Origin: an uncultured Opitutales bacterium
GTDB taxonomy: Bacteria > Verrucomicrobiota > Verrucomicrobiia > Opitutales > Seribacteraceae
Direction of reading: 5' to 3'
Length of the DNA: 64,000 nt
NCBI GenBank assembly: GCA_905478775.1
Contig: CAJQKB010000057.1
Span: 1-64,000, forward strand
The notes under the pieces are model-generated. The model was given only the letters and a program-made list of their open reading frames with translations. It did no database searches and was not told the origin of the DNA. Positions 42,937 to 52,385 of the stretch are shown in pieces (position 1 is the first letter of the stretch; every line of letters starts with the position of its first letter). Both the position numbers and the translations under genes were made by a program.

Positions 42937-45135
42937 ATGTCTAATTTTAAATCACTCGCTTTTTTCTTTCGACCACCGGCGATAGCAAGAGGGTTATGCT
43001 TCTTCTTCATCTTTTATTTTGCCTTTCTATATCTCCAAAAGGTTGTGCAGGCCGAAGAAACCTCGGTGCAAACCAATGAGCTAGATCCGTTTGTCATTAC
43101 CGCCAAGGGAGGATTTGCCACTTCATTGCGTTCATCTCCATGGGCAATTAATAGATTAGAGGGGACCGAGTTGCTATATTCTGCTCGCTCTCTTCCCGAG
43201 TCTTTATCCGGCCTTAACTCAGTCATGGTTCAAAAAACCGCACTCGGACAGTCTTCGCCTTACATACGCGGTTTTACCGGTTACCATAATGTTCTGCTAG
43301 TAGATGGAATTAGAATTAACCATTCGGCGATGCGTTCTGGTCCAAATCAATACTGGAGTACGGTGGAAATGCTCGGTGCGAACCGCCTTGAAATTGTTCG
43401 CGGACCCAATGGTATAATACACGGAGCAGATGCCATTGGAGGTGTCGTTAATATCATATCGAAAGAGCCCCGATTTACAGATGGGGAAATGTCACATAAC
43501 GGACAATTAATCGGCCGGCTTTCATCAGCCGAACATTCATGGACCGCGGGAGTTAAAGGTAATTTCTCTACACCTGATTGGTTTGCCGAACTATCCCATA
43601 TTGAACGTTCTTTCGGAGATCTTGAAGGAGGAGCAGATATCGGTGAGCAAGAAAACACCGGCTACGATTCCAGAGGTTCCCAGTTTCGATTGTCCCGTAA
43701 ATTGAATGAAGATACCCGATTCACTTTTGGATTTCAAAACGTGTTTATGGATAATGTTCCCCGAACCCATAAAACGATAAATGGTTTAACTTGGGAAGGG
43801 CTCACTCCGGGTTCCGAAATCTGGCGACAGTTGGATCAGGAAAGAAATCTCTTTTATGGAAAATTTTCCTGGGAAGATGCTGGGGGATTTGCCGATGCAG
43901 GCCTGCTGACACTGAGCCTACATAAACATGAACAGGAGCGCCAACGGATGAGAGGGTCAGTAAGCGGTTTGGCTACTGGTGGAGATTTCCAATATTTCGG
44001 GCTCGAAGATCTCGGATTTTCATCCCGGTTTGAAACCGATGATCCATGGGGAGGGCGGCTGGCATACGGTGTAGAATGGCAAAGAGAATCCCTGTATTCC
44101 GGTGGTTACAAGTTTAATAGCTCACAAATAAAGAGTGCGGAATTAGTCCAAGGCCCTCTTGCCGCAGATGCCCACTATGACCGATTTGCTTTTTACCTAA
44201 GTGACAACTTCCTGCTTGGTGATTGGAGTGTTGAACCTGGAATTCGCTTTTCTTCGATTCAAGCTGACCTTGAACGCTATTATCTCAAGAACAGCGATTC
44301 TTCGACTCTGCAACCATCCGAGAAAAAAAAATATAGGGAACTGATTGGAAGCATACGGGCAAGCAGAGAGGTCATGCAGGGTAACTTTCTCTTTCTTGGT
44401 CTGTCTGAGGGATTTCGTCCGCCTAGTTTATATGACCTTACTTCCACGGATGAGACCAGTGCAGTAGAACGGCCAAATACCTCACTTGATTCAGAAAGTT
44501 TCTTACAAGCAGAAATGGGTTTTAAAGGAAACTCCGATTCATGGAATTGGGAAGCTTCCTATTATCATACCTGGATTAATGATATGATTGTACGCTCGCC
44601 AATTGAATCTGGAAAATCAGATGTTTTAAAAGCCAATGCAAACGGCTTTATTCATGGATTGGAAATTCAAGTTGGGCACGACTGGTCCCCTTCATGGAGC
44701 TCACAATTTCGGATTTCGTTAATCGATTCAGAGGTGGAACAATTGCGAGATAATAACGCAACTGGATCTATTACTGTTGACGGTCGAAACTACGACCCAA
44801 TTGACCGGGCAACCACCCGGCTCATGCCCCCGCAGTTTCATTTTGTTACCCGTTATGCTCCTCCAAAGTCTAATTGGTGGGGAGACATTTCCATTTTGGC
44901 AGTGGGGAAGGCGGATGATCTGTCATTAAAAGATGAAACAGATTCCTCCCGAATTCCCTCGAATGGAACTCCTGGTTACGCGGTAGTCGGAATAAGTGGT
45001 GGACGAAAATGGGGAGAGAATTCATCCGTTTTCCTTGCGGTGGAAAACCTGGGTGATATTGACTACCGGGTGCATGGTTCCGGCTTAAATGGAAGTGGTC
45101 GAAACTTTATACTTTCATTCTCCCGCTCATTCTAA
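42937..45135 (+). CDS. TonB-dependent outer-membrane receptor
   Basis: The 732-residue protein begins with a long signal (residues 18-41, ending VVQAEE). A TonB-box-like segment (DPFVITAKG) follows, then the plug domain (LPESLSGLNSVMVQKTALGQ, YIRGFTGYHNVLLVDGIRIN, EMLGANRLEIVRGPNGIIHG). The 22-strand barrel ends in FILSFSRSF with the C-terminal aromatic residue. The substrate cannot be read from it. Proximity to the Met/His-rich and HupE-like genes suggests a metal such as copper; the ytg operon and ExbB/ExbD are elsewhere in the window. Confidence 0.92.
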   Translation: MSNFKSLAFFFRPPAIARGLCFFFIFYFAFLYLQKVVQAEETSVQTNELDPFVITAKGGFATSLRSSPWAINRLEGTELLYSARSLPESLSGLNSVMVQKTALGQSSPYIRGFTGYHNVLLVDGIRINHSAMRSGPNQYWSTVEMLGANRLEIVRGPNGIIHGADAIGGVVNIISKEPRFTDGEMSHNGQLIGRLSSAEHSWTAGVKGNFSTPDWFAELSHIERSFGDLEGGADIGEQENTGYDSRGSQFRLSRKLNEDTRFTFGFQNVFMDNVPRTHKTINGLTWEGLTPGSEIWRQLDQERNLFYGKFSWEDAGGFADAGLLTLSLHKHEQERQRMRGSVSGLATGGDFQYFGLEDLGFSSRFETDDPWGGRLAYGVEWQRESLYSGGYKFNSSQIKSAELVQGPLAADAHYDRFAFYLSDNFLLGDWSVEPGIRFSSIQADLERYYLKNSDSSTLQPSEKKKYRELIGSIRASREVMQGNFLFLGLSEGFRPPSLYDLTSTDETSAVERPNTSLDSESFLQAEMGFKGNSDSWNWEASYYHTWINDMIVRSPIESGKSDVLKANANGFIHGLEIQVGHDWSPSWSSQFRISLIDSEVEQLRDNNATGSITVDGRNYDPIDRATTRLMPPQFHFVTRYAPPKSNWWGDISILAVGKADDLSLKDETDSSRIPSNGTPGYAVVGISGGRKWGENSSVFLAVENLGDIDYRVHGSGLNGSGRNFILSFSRSF

Positions 45136-45136
45136 A

Positions 45137-45161
45137 GTGTTTTATAAACACAATAATTTTT
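45137..45161 (+). terminator. Possible weak terminator after the TonB receptor
   Basis: GTGTTT-TAT-AAACAC forms a six-base-pair perfect stem two bases after the TAA, followed by AATAATTTTT. The stem is short and AT-rich, so termination efficiency is doubtful. Confidence 0.35.
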
Positions 45162-45319
45162 AAGTGATATTTTCTTTTTGCGGACAGTAAGAAGAAAAAA
45201 TTCATAAAACATTTTTTCATAACACCAATAAAATAAGGGATACCTTCCAAAAAAAAATCTAGTTTTTTATTACTTTATGGGTGAAACTTTTTATATGAAT
45301 TTGTAGTTTATTTATTGTT

Positions 45320-47485
45320 ATGAAAACTATATTTTTTGCCCCACTGGTTTTTCTGATTACTTTACAGTTTACATTGTATGCAGCCCTTCCAGAGGATACA
45401 TTTTCCTCTTCGATTATCCAAGCTGAAGCAGTGGCGATCGATAAAATCCTCAACAGCACATACCAAAAGAGAAATGTCAAAATTCCCGCTAAGATAGACG
45501 AATCAGCGTTGGTTAGAAGATTGTACCTTTCCTTGGTTGGAAGAATTCCCACTTTTGAGGAAATAAATTCCTACCTCTCCGACACATCAGTCCAAAAAAA
45601 GTCTCAGCTTATTGAAAAACTGACCGAGTCGTCAGGCTATAATAGCCATATGTTTAACTGGTGGGCTGATTTACTTAGATTAAAATCACGAATGCGTGGC
45701 GGTAACCAGATACAAGCCGGTCAACTTTACAATCACTGGGTAAAAGAACAGGTCGTACAAAATGTACCCTTTGACCAAATGACATATTCTTTAGTAACTG
45801 CAGAGGGATACCCGTGGGAAAACGGAGCCGTTGGCTATTACCTACGGGACACAGGCATGCCCCTTGATAATATGTCCAACACCGCTCAAATCTTTCTTGG
45901 AACACAAATGGTTTGTGCGCAATGCCATAACCACCCTTTTGATAAGTGGACCCAAATGGAATACTACAAGATGGCATCCTTTACCTACGGGATTTCCACC
46001 CGTATGGGACAGGGGTTACAAAAGAAAATTGGGCAGTATTTTTATCAACAAACCAAAGGGTTATCGAAAGCAGAAAAGAAAAAGTTAGGGAATTCTCAAA
46101 AAGCACAGGTGCTCAGAAAGGCGATTCAAGAAATGGTACAGCCCCTTCGATATGGAGCCACTCATACTGGCCGAAAACTCAATTTGCCCCATGATTATCA
46201 ATACGAGGATGCAAAACCCAAAACAGTGGTGAATTCCGAACCTATTTTTGCACCAGACTCCCTGAATAAAGAAATAGAAAATCCTGTTAATGCGTATGGC
46301 CAATGGATCATCTCAACCAATAATCCACGCTTCACTAAAGTAATTTCCAATAGAATGTGGAAGAAAGTATTTGGCCGTGGAATCATAGAACCTGTGGACG
46401 ATTTACGTGACGATTCAGAATCTTCCATTCCTGAATTATTAACTCACTTAGAATCGCTCATGGTTCGTGTGAAGTATGACCTTAAAGAATTTCAAAAGAT
46501 CCTGCACAATGTGGAAGCCTTTGAAAGAGAGGCTACGGGTCGTGAACTTACCAATGTCGAAAAATATTATTTTGAAGCACCTATCCTTAAGCGCATGAGT
46601 GCTGAGCAACTGTGGGATTCGATTGTTGCCCTTTCCATTCCCGAGGTTGATGAGAGAAAAGCGGATTCCTCAAAAGTTGAACTTCGACTCAAAAACTTTG
46701 CGAATTATCAAAAGCAGGTTGACGACTTGAGCGAGAAAAAATTCGTTCAACTCGCCAAAAAAGGTGCTAAAGAGAATGCCCGAATCAATAATAACATGAA
46801 TGAGATTCAGCTTAAAATTCGAGAAGCACAGGAAGCAGATGATAGACAAGCTGTATCAATGCTAAGACGGGAATATGGAAAAAAACGAAACGAACAAAAG
46901 TCCCTTTTTGCAGGTTTGGTAATGGGTTCCGAATTTGATGTCCAATCTCTTTATCGTGGTGGCAAAAGTAAAACTTCTTCCGATCCTAGATGGAAGGGAT
47001 ATTCCGGAAATTTAATGCGGGCTTCAGAAATTGAAACTCCTGCCCCCCCCGGCCATTTCCTTCGAGAATTCGGCCAATCAGATCGTGAGGTCATTGAAAA
47101 TGCGTCAAGTGAATCATCCGTGCCCCAAGCACTCACTCTCCTCAACGGGGTTTTTTACAAAGCCCTATTTGATCCTAAGTCTCCCCTTTCCAAAAATCTT
47201 CTCCAAGCCGAATCCTCAGAGGAAAAAATTAAGGTGCTCTTTCTTTCCATCTTAAATCGAAATCCTTCAGCCCAAGAACTTACCCAATCCCTTGCCATGG
47301 TGACAAGTTCTCCGAAGGTTCCCTATCAGATACCACTCCCCAAAAAAGTAAGTCCTGAAAAAAAGAAGAAGTACTTGAATTCGATCGAAGGTAAAAAACA
47401 AAAGCTTTCCTACTATAACGATCGTGATTTTCGTGGGATTGCCTGGTCATTAATTAACACAAGGCAATTTTCCTTCATTCAATAA
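45320..47485 (+). CDS. Exported DUF1549/DUF1553 protein (second copy, no N-terminal cytochrome domain)
   Basis: The 721-residue protein has a signal peptide ending TLYAALP. It starts directly with PSCyt2/DUF1549 (DESALVRRLYLSLVGRIPTFEE), contains one haem-type motif CAQCH (199-203) and continues with a long coiled-coil-like stretch (about 440-520) and DUF1553 (INTRQFSFIQ at the very end). It lacks the leading PSCyt1 domain and the galactose-binding insertion of the copy at 2913. A DUF1501 gene follows 21 bases later. Function is unproven in this family. Confidence 0.9.
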   Translation: MKTIFFAPLVFLITLQFTLYAALPEDTFSSSIIQAEAVAIDKILNSTYQKRNVKIPAKIDESALVRRLYLSLVGRIPTFEEINSYLSDTSVQKKSQLIEKLTESSGYNSHMFNWWADLLRLKSRMRGGNQIQAGQLYNHWVKEQVVQNVPFDQMTYSLVTAEGYPWENGAVGYYLRDTGMPLDNMSNTAQIFLGTQMVCAQCHNHPFDKWTQMEYYKMASFTYGISTRMGQGLQKKIGQYFYQQTKGLSKAEKKKLGNSQKAQVLRKAIQEMVQPLRYGATHTGRKLNLPHDYQYEDAKPKTVVNSEPIFAPDSLNKEIENPVNAYGQWIISTNNPRFTKVISNRMWKKVFGRGIIEPVDDLRDDSESSIPELLTHLESLMVRVKYDLKEFQKILHNVEAFEREATGRELTNVEKYYFEAPILKRMSAEQLWDSIVALSIPEVDERKADSSKVELRLKNFANYQKQVDDLSEKKFVQLAKKGAKENARINNNMNEIQLKIREAQEADDRQAVSMLRREYGKKRNEQKSLFAGLVMGSEFDVQSLYRGGKSKTSSDPRWKGYSGNLMRASEIETPAPPGHFLREFGQSDREVIENASSESSVPQALTLLNGVFYKALFDPKSPLSKNLLQAESSEEKIKVLFLSILNRNPSAQELTQSLAMVTSSPKVPYQIPLPKKVSPEKKKKYLNSIEGKKQKLSYYNDRDFRGIAWSLINTRQFSFIQ

Positions 47486-47506
47486 AATACTCAACTCAGC
47501 AAAATC

Positions 47507-48808
47507 ATGAGCACCACAATTAAAAAATCAGACGAATTGGAACGTAGACGCTTTATGAGCTTAGCTGCAAAAGGTCTTCTGGGAGTAAGTATTTTACCTT
47601 GGGCAAACTCACTATCGCTTCAGGGGGCCGGTCTAGGATTAAACCGTCCACTCAATCACGCCCCCAAAGCAAAAAATGTCATTTACCTATACATGTCAGG
47701 TGGAATGACCCATCTTGACACCTTCGACCCTAAGCCCGGTACCGAAACTGGAGGCCCGACACAATCAATTAAAACACAGGCAGAAGGCATCCAACTTGCG
47801 GAAAACCTTCCCCTGCTTGCCAACCATGCGAAAAAAATTGCTGTAGTTCGAGGAATGAGTTCTACAAAAGGGGCTCACGAACAGGGCAACTATTTTATGC
47901 ATACTAGTTATGCACAACGAGCGACAATTAAACATCCTACCATGGGTTCCTGGATGACCAAGCTTGATGGTCGCTTTAACCCTACCCTTCCAGGTGCTGT
48001 GGTCGTAAACGGAGGAAGCCGGCACCCGCTTTCTGGATTTCTTCCCTCCTCTCATCAACCACTTGCTATCGGAGACCCAGAAGCCGGGCTGCGAAACAGT
48101 AAAATGCATCCGGGACTAACTAATAATACTTTTGAAAAACGACTCGATTTTTCTCAAAAACTAGATGAGGCATTCGTGAAGAAGTATAGTTCTGCAAAAG
48201 TAAATTCCTATGCGGATATGTACGATGACGCCATTCGTTTAATGAAGAGCGGTGATCTCTCGGCATTTGATCTTAGTAAAGAAACAGCACAGGCAAGAGA
48301 ATCCTATGGGGAAGATAGATTTGGGCAGGGCGTATTGCTTGCCCGGCGCCTTGTTGAACGACAAGTTAGATTTGTAGAAGTTCAACTTGGAGGATGGGAT
48401 ACGCATCAAAATAACTTTTCCCGAGTTCCTGAACAGAGTGCGATTTTAGACCAGGCACTTTCTGCCTTGTTAGCTGATTTAGAACAAAGAGGAATGCTCG
48501 AAGAAACTTTGGTTGTACTCGCAACTGAATTTGGACGCACTCCAAACATTAATGTTAATGATGGCCGCGATCATTACCCCAAGGCTTTTTCATGCATGCT
48601 GGCAGGAGGAGGGATTAAAGGTGGTCAAGTCTGGGGCAAAACCGATAAGGAGGGGAGAGAAGTAATTGAACAAAAGGTCGAGATTCCTGATTTTAATGCA
48701 ACCATTGCATTCGCACTTGGCCTCCCTCTGGACGAAATTGTCTATTCTCCGACTCGCCGTCCATTTACCTTATCTGATAAAGGACAGCCCATTACCCAAT
48801 TAATTTAA
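47507..48808 (+). CDS. Tat-exported DUF1501 protein (second copy)
   Basis: The 433-residue protein has a Tat-like start (LERRRFMSLAAKGLLG, three consecutive Arg at 13-15). It carries DUF1501 motifs VIYLYMSGGMTHLDTFDPKP, LATEFGRTP, DGRDHYPKAFSCMLAGGGIK and GGQVWGKTDKEG. It pairs with the DUF1549/DUF1553 gene upstream exactly as the pair at 2913-7366 does, but has no IclR regulator beside it. Confidence 0.92.
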   Translation: MSTTIKKSDELERRRFMSLAAKGLLGVSILPWANSLSLQGAGLGLNRPLNHAPKAKNVIYLYMSGGMTHLDTFDPKPGTETGGPTQSIKTQAEGIQLAENLPLLANHAKKIAVVRGMSSTKGAHEQGNYFMHTSYAQRATIKHPTMGSWMTKLDGRFNPTLPGAVVVNGGSRHPLSGFLPSSHQPLAIGDPEAGLRNSKMHPGLTNNTFEKRLDFSQKLDEAFVKKYSSAKVNSYADMYDDAIRLMKSGDLSAFDLSKETAQARESYGEDRFGQGVLLARRLVERQVRFVEVQLGGWDTHQNNFSRVPEQSAILDQALSALLADLEQRGMLEETLVVLATEFGRTPNINVNDGRDHYPKAFSCMLAGGGIKGGQVWGKTDKEGREVIEQKVEIPDFNATIAFALGLPLDEIVYSPTRRPFTLSDKGQPITQLI

Positions 48809-48951
48809 TTTCGTAACTACTTTCGGTTTTTCGGCCGTTGATACATCTGAAAGATTGAATGTTTTTTATTTCACTCTTTACCATCGGGACGATTTGAGAT
48901 GATATATCGATCTTTATACTTAATTACCATTAACTCTAAATCCAATAAATT

Positions 48952-49569
48952 ATGAAGAAGTATTTCGCGTTGCTCGTGTTCCTGCTTCCCTTTGTTATGT
49001 CAGCAGCAAAAACAGAAAAATTAGATCCTGAAAACACCTTAACCATTGAACTTAAGGATGGAAAAGTGGTCATTGAATTGTTTAAAGACGATGCCCCAAA
49101 TCATGTTGAAAGAATCAAGAAACTAGCAAGCGATGGCAAGTATGACGGCGTTGTCTTTCATCGGGTAATTGAAGGTTTTATGGCCCAAACGGGAGATGTG
49201 GAGCATGGTAATTCAAAAAATTATAAAGCTAGTCGAGTGGGAACCGGGGGTTCTGATCTACCTGATTTAAAAGAGGAATTTAACGAACGGGAACATGTGA
49301 AAGGAACTTGCTCGATGGCAAGATCATCAAGTCCGAACAGTGCAAATAGCCAGTTCTTTATTTGTTTCGATAATTCTTCCTTTCTCGACGGGCAGTATAC
49401 CGTTTGGGGACAAGTAGTGGAAGGGATTGAATTTGTAGATAATATCAAACTTGGTTCCAGTTCTGACAATGGTTCTGTGGATGATCCCGATGTAATGATT
49501 AAAGTCACAGTTGGATCTGCCAAAAAAGCAAAGAAGAAAGCTTCCCCCAAGAAGAAGAAAGAAAAATAG
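48952..49569 (+). CDS. ppi: Exported cyclophilin-type peptidyl-prolyl cis-trans isomerase
   Basis: The 205-residue protein has a signal peptide (residues 1-19, LLVFLLPFVMSAA). A cyclophilin core follows (YDGVVFHRVIEGFMAQTGDV, SMARSSSPNSANSQFFICFD, FLDGQYTVWGQVVEGIEFVD) with the catalytic Arg of HRVI. A Lys-rich tail (AKKAKKKASPKKKKEK) follows the core. It is predicted to catalyse proline isomerisation in the periplasm. The tail could bind polyanions. It converges with the DUF3299 gene. Confidence 0.92.
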   Translation: MKKYFALLVFLLPFVMSAAKTEKLDPENTLTIELKDGKVVIELFKDDAPNHVERIKKLASDGKYDGVVFHRVIEGFMAQTGDVEHGNSKNYKASRVGTGGSDLPDLKEEFNEREHVKGTCSMARSSSPNSANSQFFICFDNSSFLDGQYTVWGQVVEGIEFVDNIKLGSSSDNGSVDDPDVMIKVTVGSAKKAKKKASPKKKKEK

Positions 49570-49585
49570 TATTGCTTAGTCCCTT

Positions 49586-50317
49586 TTACAGGGATGGACC
49601 AATAATATTCTCGCAGTCCAAGTGGTAGAGTCCCACGAAAAATTCTTCATCCCATCGTTCCTCCACCGTTAGGTTGCCATTGACCCGTATGATTTGGTCC
49701 ATCAATACCTCTACGCCATCGGAGGAACTCACTACTACCCATCCATTTGCCTCTGGGCTTTTACCAAAACAACAACTCATTTGATCTGGCAAAAGAAGAA
49801 ATTCTTTCACCATGTTGTTTTCGTCCACTACCGTGGGAAGCATAAAGCCTTCGACTGCTACCGTTTTGCCAGATTTCTCCCTGAGATTTTTAGGAACCCT
49901 TTGTGAGTAAGAGGCAAAGTCGAAATCTTTCCCGTCGCGCTCCCAATTCACATCATAAGTAAAGCCAGAGATATCACGAAAGGCCAAGGGTTCAAATATA
50001 CTATTTTCATCTATTGGTGGCAAGTGATTGGCAATTGATTCGTTTGCATCTTCTGGCCTATTGGGCTGTGCTACTCCATTAAGAATAATTCCTTCCTCAA
50101 TCGATTCCTCCAATCGCTCCACAGGGACCAATGGTTCAGGTTGAGAATCTAAACGAGAAAAATTGGATTCGTTACTATCAAGTTCAACAGTTAAAATGGA
50201 TTCAACGATAATGGGTTCCCCAACTGGAATGATGGTTTGAGTCGCGTCTTCTTCCTCCTCTTTTCCGCAGGAGAAAAGAAAAATAGATATTAGGAATAAA
50301 TAAATTTTTGGTGGCAT
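49586..50317 (-). CDS. DUF3299 lipoprotein
   Basis: Start at ATG 50317; a GTG one codon upstream is also in frame. The protein begins with a lipoprotein signal (lipobox IFLFSC) followed by a long acidic linker to about residue 125. The conserved domain then reads FDFASYSQRVPKNLREKSGK, VEGFMLPTV and LLLPDQMSCCFGKSPEANGW. This is the DUF3299 pattern, with the conserved cysteine pair. The family is exported and often next to MacB/LolD-type ABC genes, as here, but has no established function. Confidence 0.85.
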   Translation of the reverse strand: MPPKIYLFLISIFLFSCGKEEEEDATQTIIPVGEPIIVESILTVELDSNESNFSRLDSQPEPLVPVERLEESIEEGIILNGVAQPNRPEDANESIANHLPPIDENSIFEPLAFRDISGFTYDVNWERDGKDFDFASYSQRVPKNLREKSGKTVAVEGFMLPTVVDENNMVKEFLLLPDQMSCCFGKSPEANGWVVVSSSDGVEVLMDQIIRVNGNLTVEERWDEEFFVGLYHLDCENIIGPSL

Positions 50318-50397
50318 CACACTTTCAAGTTAGCTGAGTGGTAATTTCTCGCAAGTTCTTATGATTCAAACCTCTCGATAAATAATCTGAAAGAGTA

Positions 50398-51612
50398 CTA
50401 ACTGGAGGGACGAAGATTCTTACTGATATCGACCCGATATGCCATCCAGGCAGGTGGTATTCCACTAATCAATCCAAGGAGAACGATTACCAAAAATACA
50501 TATACAAAAGTAAGATCAAAAGAGAATGGATCTAATAAAACACCCGTTTGATCACGGATGAAGTGCGACGCGACTCCACTCATTATCAAATAAACCAGAA
50601 AGGAACCTAAAGCCCCAACCAAAGAAATGAGTAAGGACTGCCCAAGGACCACATTCGTAATAAAATACCGACTCGCTCCCAGGGAGCGGAGAATCGCAAA
50701 TTCTCGCTTCCTTTCGTTCATTGAATTTCGTAATACTGATAAAATAATTAAACAAGCCACACTACCAACAAGATAGGCGATCCATTCCAGTACTTTTTCG
50801 AACCAAGTTAGACGATCAAAAAATTCTGCAAGAGTTGCCGCAATCGGCCATGCAAATGTGGCTTGATTTCCCTGCTTGTTATACTTCATCTCCAAGGCAA
50901 AACCAGCAGCTCCCCGCAATTTAACCAATACCGCACTGACTGAAGTGGAATACTCACTTGCATGACCCTCCATGAACTGAATTCCTTTAATAGGAACCCA
51001 AATTACCTTATCTGCAGGAGTTCCAGTTGCACTTAATATCCCCACGATCACATACACTTCGTCATGCTTACTTTCTTCCCGAAAAGTTAATCCGTGGTAT
51101 GGTTGAAAGCGATCGCCCACCTTGAGCCCTAATTTATTGGCTACAAAATTTCCGACAAGTGCTTCTTTCGCATTACTGGAAAAGAGCCTTCCGCCTTTCT
51201 CAATCTGGTACTTGACGCCCTTCTTCCATTCGTGCTCATCAAATAAAGAAGGTTCCGTTCCCACGAGTCGATAACCCATAAAGTTATCACCTACGGCCAA
51301 TGGGTACGCTTCTTTCACTCCCGGTGTATTTTTAATAATTTCGTATTGCTCCCATTCAAGATTTCCCGGAGAGGCTTCCAGATGAAAAATGGCATTAAGA
51401 ATGAGTTGAAGTTTGGATCCACGGGCTCCCAACACTGCATCAAACCCGCTAGATGAAAGTGTAAATGCATTTTGAGCACCCTCTTTTATTTTCCACGTCC
51501 CTAAAAATAATCCTCCCGACATCGCAATCGCAAGAGATGCCACCAAAGAAGAAAATGCATATTGCCTCACTCCCCTTGTGCAAAGTGCGAAAAGAGCTTG
51601 TATACTGCTCAT
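50398..51612 (-). CDS. ABC transporter permease, MacB/FtsX type
   Basis: ATG 51612 (MSSIQALFALCTRGVRQYAF) is chosen because it overlaps the ATPase stop in ATGA. The 404-residue permease has TM1 near residues 20-42, a large periplasmic MacB-type domain (about 45-265) and three C-terminal helices with the FtsX signature FAILRSLGASRYFITNVVLGQSL. Such permeases mechanically move lipids, lipoproteins or peptides rather than forming a channel. Partners are the LolD-type ATPase before it and the DUF3299 lipoprotein after it. Confidence 0.9.
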   Translation of the reverse strand: MSSIQALFALCTRGVRQYAFSSLVASLAIAMSGGLFLGTWKIKEGAQNAFTLSSSGFDAVLGARGSKLQLILNAIFHLEASPGNLEWEQYEIIKNTPGVKEAYPLAVGDNFMGYRLVGTEPSLFDEHEWKKGVKYQIEKGGRLFSSNAKEALVGNFVANKLGLKVGDRFQPYHGLTFREESKHDEVYVIVGILSATGTPADKVIWVPIKGIQFMEGHASEYSTSVSAVLVKLRGAAGFALEMKYNKQGNQATFAWPIAATLAEFFDRLTWFEKVLEWIAYLVGSVACLIILSVLRNSMNERKREFAILRSLGASRYFITNVVLGQSLLISLVGALGSFLVYLIMSGVASHFIRDQTGVLLDPFSFDLTFVYVFLVIVLLGLISGIPPAWMAYRVDISKNLRPSS

Positions 51613-52292
51613 ACTTCCCCCTTCACACAATTAGACTTACTTACTTCTTCCCAATTTTCTTGCCGGTCAAAATTTTGAATTACTTTTTCATCATGGCTTA
51701 CCAAAAATAAAGTAGTTTTCGACTCCCTGCATAATTCGCATAAAAGCTCCATCGATTTTGCCGCATTCACGGGATCCAGGTTCCCTGTTGGTTCATCGGC
51801 CAACACTAATTTGGGCTGGTTAATAAGTGCTCGTGCCAAAGCTACCCTTTGTTGCTGGCCAATCGATAATTGGTGAGGGTAATAGTTTATTCTTTTACCC
51901 AGTCCTACCCTATCCAGCAATTCATAGGGGTCACTTTGATTGGAATGATCTGCGAAAGACATAGTAAGTTGCAGGTTTTCCAAACAAGTAAACCCTTGAA
52001 GCAGGTTAAAGGATTGAAAGACATAACCAATTAATCTAGCCCGGAGTAAATCACGGCTAGAATCTGTCATTTGAGAAACATTCTTTCCGTTTATTTGAAT
52101 TTGACCTCGGTCCGGAGAAAGAATTCCGGCAATAAGGTGCAAAAATGTGGTTTTCCCGGATCCACTTTCTCCCCTCATTCCGCAAAATTCTGCTTCATTA
52201 AGAGTGAAATTTTCAACATCCACCACGCACAAGGAATCTCCCTCTGGTGCGAGAAAGGATTTCCTTAACTGCTCAATCTTTAATAGACTCAT
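51609..52292 (-). CDS. ABC transporter ATPase, LolD/MacB type
   Basis: The 227-residue ATPase has Walker A GESGSGKTTF, signature LSIGQQQRVALARAL (Ile replacing the usual Gly-adjacent Ser/Gly context), Walker B LVLADEPTGNLD and H-loop SHDEKVI. The LADEPTGNLD wording is typical of LolD/MacB/FtsE. It couples to the permease by ATGA overlap. Confidence 0.92.
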   Translation of the reverse strand: MSLLKIEQLRKSFLAPEGDSLCVVDVENFTLNEAEFCGMRGESGSGKTTFLHLIAGILSPDRGQIQINGKNVSQMTDSSRDLLRARLIGYVFQSFNLLQGFTCLENLQLTMSFADHSNQSDPYELLDRVGLGKRINYYPHQLSIGQQQRVALARALINQPKLVLADEPTGNLDPVNAAKSMELLCELCRESKTTLFLVSHDEKVIQNFDRQENWEEVSKSNCVKGEV

Positions 52293-52385
52293 TGTGCAAT
52301 CTATCTCAACAAACCAATCCTATAAGGCAAGCAGTATGCTATCGGTAAGCCAATTTTCCAAATTTGAAACCGATATTAAATTCGA

